A stretch of 64,000 bases of DNA from positions 2,418,001 through 2,482,000 of the forward strand of contig NZ_CP017248.1 of assembly GCF_001735805.1 (NCBI RefSeq). The letters run 5' to 3'. The notes under the pieces were generated by a model. It saw only the letters and a list, made by a program, of their open reading frames with translations, was not told the origin of the DNA and made no database searches. Positions within the stretch are counted from its first letter, which is position 1. Each line of letters begins with the position of its first letter. A program made the translations under genes and the position numbers. The DNA is from Streptomyces fodineus (GTDB taxonomy: Bacteria; Actinomycetota; Actinomycetes; Streptomycetales; Streptomycetaceae). Of the stretch, positions 46,815 to 55,233 are shown piece by piece.

Positions 46815-47530
46815 GCCCGCCGACGGTCACCGGTCGAGCGCCGGCGACGCGGCAAGGACCAACACCGAAGGCTCGGCCGCACGGCCAGTCCCACCGCCAC
46901 GGCACGCGGCCCCGCGACACCGTCCGGGCCGGCGCCGTGGACGACCCGGGAGCCGGGCGGCCCGAGCGGCCGGGTGCCGCGACGAGCCGCCCCGGCTCAG
47001 CGCAGCGTGCGGCCCGGTTCGAGCGGCCCGTGCGACGGTCCAGGTCCCGCAGGCCCCACCGCCAGGGCAGGGCGGAGACCGCCGGGCAGGCTCACCGCCA
47101 CCGGTAGACAGGCGGCCGGATACCGCGACGGGCCAACCCTCGCCGGCCGCACGAGCGGCCAGGTGCCGCGACGAGCCGCCCCGGCTCAGCGCGGCATGCG
47201 GCCCGGTTCGACCAACCCGTACGGCTGCCCAGCTACCACAGGCGACCCGACCGCCCTGGACCTCCCACAGCTGGCCCAACTCCCCTGAGCCGGGCGGAGG
47301 GCGCGCGGACAGGCTCACCGCCGCCGGCGGCACGAGCGGCCGGGTGACGCGACGAGCCGCCCCACCTCAGCGCGGCGTACGACCCGGTTCGACCGACCCG
47401 TACGGCTGCCCGGATACCACAGGCGACCCGACCGCCCTGGACCTCCCACAGGTGGGCCAACCGGCCCCTGGGCCTCCCGTAAGTGAACCAACCGGCCCTG
47501 GGCCGGGTGGAGTCGGGTGGATGCCGAGGG
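46815..47530. repeat. Noncoding block of ~180-bp imperfect tandem repeats
   Basis: No gene is supported in this ~715-base gap. A segment beginning CGAGCGGCCGGGTGCCGCGA is seen three times (from about 46963, 47151 and 47332). The last two copies are nearly identical for ~126 bases, through ACCCGTACGGCTGCCC and GGCGACCCGACCGCCCTGGA. The period between copies 2 and 3 is 181 bases. Its origin and role are unknown. Confidence 0.8.
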
Positions 47531-48715
47531 CTACCAGCGCACCGGCAGGCTGCGGACGCCTCTCATCAGCAGGCCCGGGAGCCATTCGCCGGGTGGGCCG
47601 TCGAGGGTCAGGGCGGGGGCGCGGCGCAGCAGGGTACCGATGGCCGTGCGGCCCTCCAGGCGGGCCAGGGGTGCGCCCAGGCAGTAGTGGATGCCGTGGC
47701 CGAAGGCGAGGTGGCCGCGCGGGTCGCGGCGGATGTCGAAGCGGTCCGGTTCGGCATAGCGGGCGCCGTCGCGCTGGGCTGCGGTGAGGCTGATCACCAC
47801 ATGCGCGCCCTTCTCGATGGCCACGCCGGCGATCTCCAGGGGCTCGGCGGCGAACCGGTAGGTGGCGCTCTGCACCGGGCCCTCGTAGCGCAGCATCTCC
47901 TCGACGGCACCGTCCAGGAGGCTCATGTCGGCGCGCAGGGCGGCGAGTTGGGCGGGATGGGTCAGGAGGGTGTGGACGCCGTTCCCGATGAGGTTGACGG
48001 TGGTCTCATGGCCTGCGATCAGCAGCAGGAAGGCCATGCCGCGCAGTTCCTGCGCGGAGAGCCGGTCGCCGTCCTCGGCGGTGGTGCGGATCAGATCGCT
48101 GAGCAGGTCGTCGGTGGGGCCGGAGCGGCGCTTGTCCTCGATCAGCTCGGTGAGGTACTCGCCGAGGCGGACGACCGCGGCGTGTCCCGTCTGCTCGTTG
48201 GTCGGCGCGACCACCTCCGTGGACGTCTTGCGGAACTCCTCGCGGTCCATGCCCGGGACGCCGAGGAGTTCGCAGATGACGGTGATGGGCAGCGGGTAGG
48301 CGAGGGACGCGATGAGGTCGGCGCGGCCGGCCGGGAGCATCTCGTCCAGCAGTTCGTCGGTGATCTGCTGGATCCGCGGGCGCAGTTGCTCCACCCGGCG
48401 CATCGTGAACGCGCGCGTGACGAGGCCGCGCAGGCGGGTGTGCTGGGGCGGATCGGTGGCCAGCAGATGTCTGCCGATCATCTCCTGGTCCCTGACGGTC
48501 ACGCCGATCTTGCTGGTGTCCTTGGCCAGCCGGGTGTCGGCGAGGGCCGCCCGCGCCTCCTCGTACCCGACGACCAGCCAGGCCGTGTCCTCCCAGCCCG
48601 GCAGCCGGACGGAGTGGACGGCGCCCTGCTCGCGCAGCCGCGCGTACACCGGATGAGGATCCGCGCGCAGCGCCTCCCCCAACTCCCCCAGATCGACCAC
48701 GCGTTGCCCGTCCAC
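47531..48715 (-). CDS. Cytochrome P450 (CYP107-like)
   Basis: From the GTG with GGAAGGGGAG just upstream the protein has ~394 residues, normal for the class. It has the I-helix LLLIAGHETTVNLIG, the K-helix EEMLRYEGPVQSATYR and the heme loop LAFGHGIHYCLGAPLARLEG (Cys near 345). The AGHET threonine needed for oxygen activation is present. It hydroxylates or oxidises an unknown, probably lipophilic or polyketide-like substrate. No ferredoxin gene is adjacent. It ends next to the repeat block and follows a two-component system in the same direction. A longer reading to TTG 48772 lacks a ribosome site. Confidence 0.93.
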   Translation of the reverse strand: MDGQRVVDLGELGEALRADPHPVYARLREQGAVHSVRLPGWEDTAWLVVGYEEARAALADTRLAKDTSKIGVTVRDQEMIGRHLLATDPPQHTRLRGLVTRAFTMRRVEQLRPRIQQITDELLDEMLPAGRADLIASLAYPLPITVICELLGVPGMDREEFRKTSTEVVAPTNEQTGHAAVVRLGEYLTELIEDKRRSGPTDDLLSDLIRTTAEDGDRLSAQELRGMAFLLLIAGHETTVNLIGNGVHTLLTHPAQLAALRADMSLLDGAVEEMLRYEGPVQSATYRFAAEPLEIAGVAIEKGAHVVISLTAAQRDGARYAEPDRFDIRRDPRGHLAFGHGIHYCLGAPLARLEGRTAIGTLLRRAPALTLDGPPGEWLPGLLMRGVRSLPVRW

Positions 48716-48788
48716 CGCTCCCCTTCCGAACTCCCCCGAGGCATGTCCGGGCGCCTCCCGGTACACGGACAACGCACGGCGCGCGGGC

Positions 48789-49460
48789 TTAGTGCCCGTC
48801 GTCCTCGAGGAGTCCGGCGTCGTACGCCAGCAGCGCGATCTGCACGCGGTTGTCGAGGCCGAGTTTGGCGAGGATGCGGGAGACGTGCGTCTTGACCGTG
48901 GCCACGCTCATGAACAGCTCGGCGGCGATCGCCGCGTTGGCGAGGCCGCGCCCGACGGCGACGGCCACCTCCCGTTCGCGGTCGTTGAGGTCGGCGAGCC
49001 GCGCGCGGGCGCGTGCCTGGCGTGCGTCGGCGGCGCTGCCGGCCGCGTGCCGCATCAGCTGCCGGGTGACGGCGGGCGACAGCACCGGGTCGCCGGCCGC
49101 GACCCGGCGCACGGCGTCGACGATCTCGGCGGGCGGGGTGTCCTTCAGCACGAACCCTGCGGCTCCCGCGCGCAGCGCGTGCAGCACCTGCTCGTCGGCG
49201 TGGAAGGTGGTGAGCACCACGACCTGCGGGGCTTCGGCCCGCGCGCGCAGCCGCTCGGTCGCGGTGAGTCCGTCCACCGAGGGCATCCGGATGTCCATGA
49301 GGACGACGTCCGGCCGGGTGCGCGCGACGAGTTCCTCGGCCTGGGCGCCGTCGGCGGCCTCCCCGACGATCTCGATGTCCTCGGCCCCGCCGATCATCAG
49401 GGCCAGTCCGGCCCGGACGAGCGGGTCGTCGTCGACGAGGAGGAGTCTGATCGGCTTCAT
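48789..49460 (-). CDS. NarL/LuxR-type response regulator
   Basis: The 223-residue protein has a receiver domain (LLLVDDDPLVRAGLALMI; phospho-acceptor Asp near 54 in VVLMDIRMPSVDG; VVLTTF; Lys in FVLKDTPP) and a LuxR-type HTH (LNDREREVAVAVGRGLANAAIAAELFMSVATVKTHVSRILAKLGL). It is the partner of the histidine kinase encoded upstream in the same direction. Regulated genes are unknown. Confidence 0.95.
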   Translation of the reverse strand: MKPIRLLLVDDDPLVRAGLALMIGGAEDIEIVGEAADGAQAEELVARTRPDVVLMDIRMPSVDGLTATERLRARAEAPQVVVLTTFHADEQVLHALRAGAAGFVLKDTPPAEIVDAVRRVAAGDPVLSPAVTRQLMRHAAGSAADARQARARARLADLNDREREVAVAVGRGLANAAIAAELFMSVATVKTHVSRILAKLGLDNRVQIALLAYDAGLLEDDGH

Positions 49461-49530
49461 GGGCCTTACGTAATCACGGTGCGGGCGGCGTGTGGGCGTC
49501 CTATCGGCGTACGACGCGGTCGTCAGCGCG

Positions 49531-49602
49531 TCGGTCCAGTCGGTCCAGTCCGTCCAGTCGGTCCGGCTCCTCCGGTCTAACCGGCCTATCCGGCCTATCC
49601 GG
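49531..49602. repeat. 9-bp tandem repeats at the kinase gene end
   Basis: Four units of CGGTCCAGT/CGTCCAGTC are followed by two to three units of CCGGCCTAT, all 9-base periods. They fill part of the 134-base gap between kinase and response regulator genes and reach into the last codons of the kinase. Confidence 0.6.
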
Positions 49603-50872
49603 TATGCGCCCACGGCAGCCACGCCCGTACTTCGAATCCCGCGTCCGCGGTGGTGCCGTGTTCCAGTCGGCCACCGGTGAGGGCAGCGCGTTCGGTGAGG
49701 CCGATCAGGCCCTGGCCGGAGCCGGGGACGGGCGTGGGCTCGTGGCTGGGCGGCGGGTTGGTGACCGTGAGGGTGAGGCCGTCGCCGGGGCTGCCGGTGA
49801 GGAGCAGGGTGACCTCGGCGCCGGGGGCGTGTTTGCGGGCGTTGGTCAGGGCCTCCTGGGCGATGCGGTAGGCGGTGCGGCCGACGGAGGCGGGAACGGC
49901 GGCCGGGTCGGCGACGCGGTGGTCCAGGCTCACCTTCATGCCCGCCCCGCGGCATTCGGTGACGAGGGCGTCCAGCGCGGCCAGGGTCGGCTGGCGCCGT
50001 TCGCCGGCCGCGTCGTCGGACTCGCCGGCCCGCAGGACGCCGATGATCTCCCGCAGGTCCTCGAGTGCCTCGTGGGCGCTCTCCCGGATCACTCCGGCGG
50101 CCCGGGCGATCTCCTCGCGCGGCGCGTCCGGCCGGAACTCCAGGGCGCCCGCGTGCACGCTGAGCAGGGTGAGCCGGTGGGCGAGGACATCGTGCATCTC
50201 GCGGGCGATGGCCTCGCGGGCGAGCCGCTGCGCCTGCTCGGCCCGCAGCCGCGCCTCGGTCTCCGCACGGCGGGCCCGCTCGCGCAGGCTCAGCATCAGC
50301 AGCCGCTTGAAGCGTACGAACATGCCCCAGCCGATGACGGAGACGGCGAGCAGCACGGCGAACACGACGGATCCCGCGAACGGCAGATCGGGGTCCGGGC
50401 GCAGCCAGTAGTAGAGGGGTACGAGGGCGAGGTCGACACCGCCGATCCAGGCGACGTAGCGGAAGGGCCGGTGTACGGCGAGGGTGAACAGGGCGACCAT
50501 GCCGGCGCCGCCCGCGGTGGAGGACACGAAGCCGACGGGGACCATCGCCGCGGCGAGGCCGACCGGCCAGCGGCGGCGCAGCCAGACGGTGCCGCAGGAC
50601 AGGGCGCCGAGCAGTACGTCGACGACGGCGAGGCTCCGGGGCGCGTGGTGTTGCCGGAGCAGGACGGCGGCGGCCGCCAGGAACACGAACACGGCCAGCA
50701 GGAAGCAGCAGGTGTCGACGACCCAGTCCCGTGCGGTGCGCCGGGGTGGCCGGCCGTAGGGGTCGGAGTCGGGGTCGAGCCCGTGCAACAGGGCCGAGGG
50801 CAGCATCCAGCGGCGCAGACCCGCTCCGCGCGCCGTCGTGTGGCCAAGCCCGTTGTCTGTCACGGTCGACAA
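49595..50872 (-). CDS. Two-component sensor histidine kinase (HisKA_3 type)
   Basis: The 425-residue protein has about five transmembrane segments in residues 50-200, a coiled stretch (RERARRAETEARLRAEQAQRLA), the phospho-acceptor REMHDVLAHRLTLLSVHAG (His near 225) and a C-terminal ATPase region (RIAQEALTNARKHAPGAEV; GSGQGLIGLTERAAL). It senses an unknown signal at the membrane and phosphorylates the adjacent NarL-type regulator. Confidence 0.94.
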   Translation of the reverse strand: MSTVTDNGLGHTTARGAGLRRWMLPSALLHGLDPDSDPYGRPPRRTARDWVVDTCCFLLAVFVFLAAAAVLLRQHHAPRSLAVVDVLLGALSCGTVWLRRRWPVGLAAAMVPVGFVSSTAGGAGMVALFTLAVHRPFRYVAWIGGVDLALVPLYYWLRPDPDLPFAGSVVFAVLLAVSVIGWGMFVRFKRLLMLSLRERARRAETEARLRAEQAQRLAREAIAREMHDVLAHRLTLLSVHAGALEFRPDAPREEIARAAGVIRESAHEALEDLREIIGVLRAGESDDAAGERRQPTLAALDALVTECRGAGMKVSLDHRVADPAAVPASVGRTAYRIAQEALTNARKHAPGAEVTLLLTGSPGDGLTLTVTNPPPSHEPTPVPGSGQGLIGLTERAALTGGRLEHGTTADAGFEVRAWLPWAHTG

Positions 50873-50985
50873 ATCTACGCAGGGCGCGAGGCGCCGGCCG
50901 CATGGTGCGCACGATCGGCTACCAAAGTCGCGGCCTCATGGACTTTCGGCGGCACACAGAGGCTCCCCCTCGGGCACCCGAGGAC

Positions 50986-51019
50986 AGCGGGCCGCCGGGA
51001 TGGTTTCCGGCGGCCCGCT
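50986..51019. terminator. Hairpin downstream of the ribonuclease gene
   Basis: AGCGGGCCGCCGG and CCGGCGGCCCGCT pair perfectly around an 8-base loop, about 110 bases past the ribonuclease stop. It is a likely terminator for that gene, and it lies before the kinase promoter. Confidence 0.7.
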
Positions 51020-51130
51020 GGTGGTGCCGTGCCGCTGCGCCGCCCGCGGTCCCTGCGTGGGGGAAGGCCGCGGGCGGGGCGTGCGGGGCGTGCGTCTCGC
51101 GCTGTTCCTTCAGGTCCTGCCGACCGGATT

Positions 51131-51526
51131 TCAGCAGCCGAAGTCGATCAGGTCGAACGTGGCGTAGTGGTCGGAGGTGTAGTAGTCCTCCTGGGACTGC
51201 TCGCCGGTGACGATGCGCCGGGCACCGCGCGTGGGGGAGCCGGGCGTGACCACCGTGTACTCGTGGTAGTAGCCGGAGGACTCACGGGGCAGGACGCCTT
51301 CGCGGTTGGTGAAGACGGTGCCGTCCTGCGAGTACGGGTACGGGCCGCCCTTGGCGATCAGGTCCAGGGTGTCGTGGGCCTGCGACGGCAGAGCGTTGTA
51401 ACAGATGCTGCCGACCGAGTCGGCTGCGGCGTTCGCCGTGGTGGCGGAGACGGTGCCGCCGACGAGAAGGGCGGACAGGAGCGCGGCTGAGGCGCCGATG
51501 CGAGTGGCGCGTGGGGGGAATCTCAT
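51131..51526 (-). CDS. Secreted guanyl-specific ribonuclease (RNase Sa/barnase family)
   Basis: This 131-residue protein has a signal peptide (IGASAALLSALLVGGTVSA, cleavage after TANAAA). The mature domain matches RNase Sa: ICYNALPSQAHDTLDLI, GPYPYSQDGTVFTNREGVLP (catalytic Glu), YYHEYTVVTPGSPTRGARRIVTG (Arg residues) and TSDHYATFDLIDFGC (catalytic His; Cys pairing with the N-terminal Cys). It cleaves RNA after guanosine outside the cell. No barstar-like inhibitor gene is adjacent. Confidence 0.93.
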   Translation of the reverse strand: MRFPPRATRIGASAALLSALLVGGTVSATTANAAADSVGSICYNALPSQAHDTLDLIAKGGPYPYSQDGTVFTNREGVLPRESSGYYHEYTVVTPGSPTRGARRIVTGEQSQEDYYTSDHYATFDLIDFGC

Positions 51527-51638
51527 GCCCTCATGATGACGCGCGTAGACGTTGGCATGTCAACGACAAAGTTGAAGATTTTCCCTCGAAGTCCGATGAG
51601 TTTTCGGGAAGTTAACCTGCCGCTCCACACCTCCACGG

Positions 51639-52328
51639 CTAGACGGAGGGGGCGGTCTCGGTGGGTGCGTGGTCGGCCAGGAGCGGGCCGAGGACGGTGA
51701 GGGCTCCGATGACGACGTCCTCGTAGAGGTAGAAACCCGCTTCCAGGGGCGGCAGTTCGGCCTCTGTGTCCTCCGCATCCGACTCCGGAGCGGTGGTGTA
51801 TCCGCTTTCGTCGTCGGTCTCGGTCTGGTCAGCGGGCGCGGCGAGCAGATCGGTGAGGTCCTGGGCGGCGCCCAGGATGGCGGTGCGGGCGGTGGTGGCC
51901 AGCAGACGCAGGGGAAGGTCGAGGGCGGCAGCGGTGCGCTGGCCGGGGATCAGTTTCGTCGCGGCGGGTGCCTTGGCGGTGGCGGCGGCGAGCCACTGGA
52001 CGGGCAGGGTGCAGGCGGAGACGATCCGCTCGGTGGACGTCAGGGGCGGCGGCTCGCCGTCGACCATGAGGTCCTCCCACTCCATGAGGTCGAAGAGGAA
52101 CTGGCCGCCCTTGTAGAGGGGCCAGGGCCGGACCGTGTCGAGGAGCAGACGGGCGCGTTCGGGGTCGCGGTGGCGCAGGGCCACGCCGTGCCGGGCCAGG
52201 GTGCACAGGCACTGGCGCAGACAGCTGTTGACCTGGCCGAGGAAGGCGAAGGCCCGGTGGTCGGTCGGGGTCAGCGGGCCGGTGGCGGTGGGGTCGGCCG
52301 GCGAGGGTGTGGTCTTGGTGGTGGTCAC
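51639..52328 (-). CDS. Hypothetical helical protein coupled to the polyprenyl synthase
   Basis: The 229-residue protein appears mainly helical (HRAFAFLGQVNSCLRQCLCTLARHG; YKGGQFLFDLMEWEDLMV; LTSTERIVSACTLPVQWLAAATAK), followed by an acidic linker (DQTETDDESG to EDTEAELPP) and a final hydrophobic helix. No family is recognised. Its GTG shares GTGA with the polyprenyl-synthase stop, so it is translated with it and is presumably part of the same pathway, perhaps an unusual cyclase or a helper. Confidence 0.75.
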   Translation of the reverse strand: MTTTKTTPSPADPTATGPLTPTDHRAFAFLGQVNSCLRQCLCTLARHGVALRHRDPERARLLLDTVRPWPLYKGGQFLFDLMEWEDLMVDGEPPPLTSTERIVSACTLPVQWLAAATAKAPAATKLIPGQRTAAALDLPLRLLATTARTAILGAAQDLTDLLAAPADQTETDDESGYTTAPESDAEDTEAELPPLEAGFYLYEDVVIGALTVLGPLLADHAPTETAPSV

Positions 52329-53977
52329 AGTGGCCTTGAGGTGACGTAGTGGGCGATCTGCCGCAGGACGGCTTTGCCCTCGTTTTCGGGGATGATCCGC
52401 AGGTCTTCTTCGAAGCGGGCGATGCCTTCGGCGGCGAGCCGGTCGGCGAGGTCGGTGGCGTACTCGATGGAGCCGTGCCGCCGCATGGCGGCGAGGAGTT
52501 CCTCGGCGTGCTGCTGGGTCTTGTCGGTACGGCGCCGGCGCAGGACGTCGAAGAGCCGGGGACGTTCGTGGGTGTAGGCGGTACGGAAGAGGTGGATCAG
52601 CATCACCGTGCGCTTGCCCTCGAGCAGGTCCCCGAGGGGTTCCTTGCCGTAGAGGGCTTCCTCGCCGACGAGGTTGAGGATGTCGTCCTGGATCTGGAAG
52701 GCGATGCCGATGGTCCGGAACGCCTCGTCGAACCGGCCCAGTACGGCGGGGTCGGTGACGCCGGCGCACACGGCGCCGATGCGGCACGGGCTGATGCAGG
52801 TGTACCAGCCCGTCTTCTTGGTGCTCATCGTGAAGTAGGCGTCGTCGGCCTCGGGAACGATCTCGTGGCGGATCCAGCCCAGTTCCATGGCCTGGCCCTC
52901 GATCGACTCCCGGCACATGTGCACCGCCTCGTGGATGAGACCGAGGGTGCGGACCAGGCCGAGTGTTTCGAGGTTGGACAGGACGGCGTCGACGGCGAGC
53001 AGGTTCAGCCCGTCGCCGACGTTGACGGCCAGGCCCAGCCCGTGTTCCTCGTGCATGGTGGGCAGGCCGCGCCGGTGGGTGGACTCGTCGGCGATGTCGT
53101 CGTGGACGAGGAAGCCGTTGTGGAACAGCTCCAGCGCGGCGGCGGCGCGTACGGCGTCGTCGGGGCGTCCGCCGAAGGCGGCGCAGGCCGCGATGGTCAG
53201 GGTGGGCCGCAGCCCCTTGCCCTGCCGGGCGGGGTAGGAGCGCATGAGGTCGTACAGCTCGGCGCGTGGCTCGCGGTCCGGCAGCAGCCGTTCGATCTCC
53301 TCGTTGGTGCGGGCCCGGCACCGCCGCATGGTCTCCATCAGGTCCGCGTCGCGGACGCAGGTCTCCAGCGACCAACTGGTGCTGGTGCGGCCGTCCCACA
53401 GCAGGCGTGGTGCGCGGACGGTGGTGTCGCCGATCAGCGCGGGCGGTGCGGGCGCGTCCTCGGGTGCGCGCCGGGCGAGGAAGTCCAGCGCCGTCCAGTC
53501 CACCGTCTCGACGACCGGTTCCCGGGCGGCGGGTGCCACACTTCCCCAGAGCCGGGGGGCTTGTTCACGGTAGGCGCCCCACAGTTCCTGCATGCTGCGC
53601 AGGCCGGCCGCACGCTGGGACATCAGCGTGAAGGCGCGCCACACGGCGAGGGTGTCGTCCCGCGAGCCGCGGACGTCGAGGCTGTCGGACAGGGCCTGGC
53701 CGACGGGTGCGCGCTGGAGATCGAACAGCAGGTTCATGGCCCGGTTGTCGAAGACGACCTCGACGTCCGGGTCCGGGCAGCGGTCCTGGGTCACGACGAT
53801 ACGGCTGTGCCGCGCGGTGAGCGTGGCGTGGCTGTCGTCGTTGAAGTGCAGACCGAGCCGGATGCCACGCAGCTGGTCGGCGGCGGCGGCGAGGATGGCC
53901 GGCGCCCGGTCGGACAGGGCGGCGACGGTCTCGTCCAGCAGCCGGGCACCCGTGAACGCGGGCATGGTCTCAGTCAT
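52325..53977 (-). CDS. Polyprenyl diphosphate synthase with N-terminal SCP2-like domain
   Basis: The ~550 residues are ~200 longer than a normal isoprenyl diphosphate synthase. The C-terminal 340 residues carry GKGLRPTLTIAA, the first Asp motif HDDIADESTHRRG (near 293) and the second, FQIQDDILN (near 430), so prenyl chain elongation from IPP is likely. The N-terminal part (LRGIRLGLHFNDDSHATLTARH; DVEVVFDNRAMNLLFDLQRAPVGQALSDSLDVRGSRDDTLAVWRAF) resembles SCP2 sterol-carrier domains, which hold lipids. Such a fusion could pass a hydrophobic product onward. Start ATG 53977 overlaps the upstream gene by 8 bases. Confidence 0.88.
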   Translation of the reverse strand: MTETMPAFTGARLLDETVAALSDRAPAILAAAADQLRGIRLGLHFNDDSHATLTARHSRIVVTQDRCPDPDVEVVFDNRAMNLLFDLQRAPVGQALSDSLDVRGSRDDTLAVWRAFTLMSQRAAGLRSMQELWGAYREQAPRLWGSVAPAAREPVVETVDWTALDFLARRAPEDAPAPPALIGDTTVRAPRLLWDGRTSTSWSLETCVRDADLMETMRRCRARTNEEIERLLPDREPRAELYDLMRSYPARQGKGLRPTLTIAACAAFGGRPDDAVRAAAALELFHNGFLVHDDIADESTHRRGLPTMHEEHGLGLAVNVGDGLNLLAVDAVLSNLETLGLVRTLGLIHEAVHMCRESIEGQAMELGWIRHEIVPEADDAYFTMSTKKTGWYTCISPCRIGAVCAGVTDPAVLGRFDEAFRTIGIAFQIQDDILNLVGEEALYGKEPLGDLLEGKRTVMLIHLFRTAYTHERPRLFDVLRRRRTDKTQQHAEELLAAMRRHGSIEYATDLADRLAAEGIARFEEDLRIIPENEGKAVLRQIAHYVTSRPL

Positions 53978-55055
53978 GGGCACCACCGGCGAACTCCACG
54001 ATGCCCTGGGTGCTGAAGCCGATACGGCGCCCGCCGACCCGGCCCTCCACGGTGCACGGGCCGAGGGTCTCGTGCACGCTGAACGGGTGCAGGCTCGTCT
54101 CGGACGGGTTGGCGATCCGGCCCGCGGTGTGCGAGCGGAAGTCGAGGACGAGACGGTCGTCGCCGAGCCGGGCGGTGATCAGCAGCCGGCCTGGCACCTC
54201 GGCCATCGGCGGGGTGCCGAGCACGTCCGCCAACGGCGGCACCATCACCACCCGGTCGCGGTCCAGGCCGCCGCTGACCGCCACGCGCAGATTACGGCGC
54301 GGGAAGTGACGGATCATGCGCCCGTCGCGCCACAGCATCACCGACCCGTTGGCCGCGTCCGCGGGACGCGTCGGCTGGATCAGGGTGAAGACCACCGCCG
54401 AAGGCGGGGCGGAATCGGCGGGGCCGGAAGGGTCGTTGACGAATCCGAACACCCAGCCCCCGAGGGTGGGCCAGGCCCAGCGGCCGCGCACCCGTTCGTG
54501 ATAGCCGAGCAGGTCCGTCGGCGTGATGGTGCCGTCGCCGTGCCGCAGGGTGCCGGTGCCCAGGACGCCGGGCTCCGACTGCCACCGCAGGTGCTCGTCC
54601 GCACCGAAGGGCGCGCACTGCGAGGTGCACGGCCTGCTGGTGCGCGTCAGCCGCACATCCACCGCCGGGGCCGCGGAGCGGGCCGCCACCCGGAACACGC
54701 CGGACTCGCCATACGGATGCGGTAACCGGAAAGCCGACCAGGGCAGTTCGGGCTGTTCGGCGTTGAACTGCGTCGAACTCCAGCCGTGCGCCTCCTCGTA
54801 GACGAGGAGGATCGCCATGTGCTGCCCCTCGGCCGCCGTGCCGGTACCGCTGCGCCGCCCGGTGGCCGGAGCGCCCGGATCGGCGAGAACCGCGCCGGTG
54901 GAGGCGCCCAGGACGGACAGGTTGGCGATCAGGGCTTGCCGGCCGCACCGGGACAGGAACGCGTAGTGCAGCCACTTGCGGTCGAGCGGATGGGTGAGCG
55001 GGGCATACGGGAAAGGGCCGGGGGGCCCGAGCCTGGAGAGAGGCAGCGTGGACAC
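53970..55055 (-). CDS. Lipocalin/CrtC (AttH)-like protein of the putative terpenoid operon
   Basis: The ~361-residue protein is all-beta in appearance, with blocks such as LVYEEAHGWSSTQFNAEQPELPW, LLGYHERVRGRWAWPTLGGWVFGFVND and GPCTVEGRVGGRRIGFSTQGIVEFAGG. These recall carotenoid 1,2-hydratase/AttH double-lipocalin proteins, some of which cyclise or hydrate terpenoids; the match is by eye and tentative. It is the first gene of the operon with the SCP2-polyprenyl synthase. No strong ribosome site decides the start: GTG 55055 gives VSTLPLSRLG, and GTG 55091 is also possible. Confidence 0.7.
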   Translation of the reverse strand: MSTLPLSRLGPPGPFPYAPLTHPLDRKWLHYAFLSRCGRQALIANLSVLGASTGAVLADPGAPATGRRSGTGTAAEGQHMAILLVYEEAHGWSSTQFNAEQPELPWSAFRLPHPYGESGVFRVAARSAAPAVDVRLTRTSRPCTSQCAPFGADEHLRWQSEPGVLGTGTLRHGDGTITPTDLLGYHERVRGRWAWPTLGGWVFGFVNDPSGPADSAPPSAVVFTLIQPTRPADAANGSVMLWRDGRMIRHFPRRNLRVAVSGGLDRDRVVMVPPLADVLGTPPMAEVPGRLLITARLGDDRLVLDFRSHTAGRIANPSETSLHPFSVHETLGPCTVEGRVGGRRIGFSTQGIVEFAGGAHD

Positions 55056-55167
55056 ATTCCGCACGCTAACGCACAGTTGCCCACATGTCACATTCAGTAA
55101 TCGTCAAGCGGGTGACGCCGGCGCACAGAAACGTTCACTTCCGTACTCCGGGGTGTGACATCGCAAA

Positions 55168-55204
55168 GAGCCGTCCACGGCGGGCACTTCACCGTGGACG
55201 GCTC
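55168..55204. terminator. Hairpin between the NHL gene and the terpenoid operon
   Basis: GAGCCGTCCACGG and CCGTGGACGGCTC pair perfectly across an 11-base loop, 30 bases past the NHL-gene stop. It should end that transcript before the terpenoid operon promoter. Confidence 0.8.
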
Positions 55205-55233
55205 AAGGGCGGCGTCGGTTCGCGCGCTCCTCG

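Noticed and set aside
47531..48772. TTG start for the P450
   Set aside because: It adds residues not seen in the family and has no ribosome site, while GTG 48715 has GGAAGGGGAG immediately upstream.
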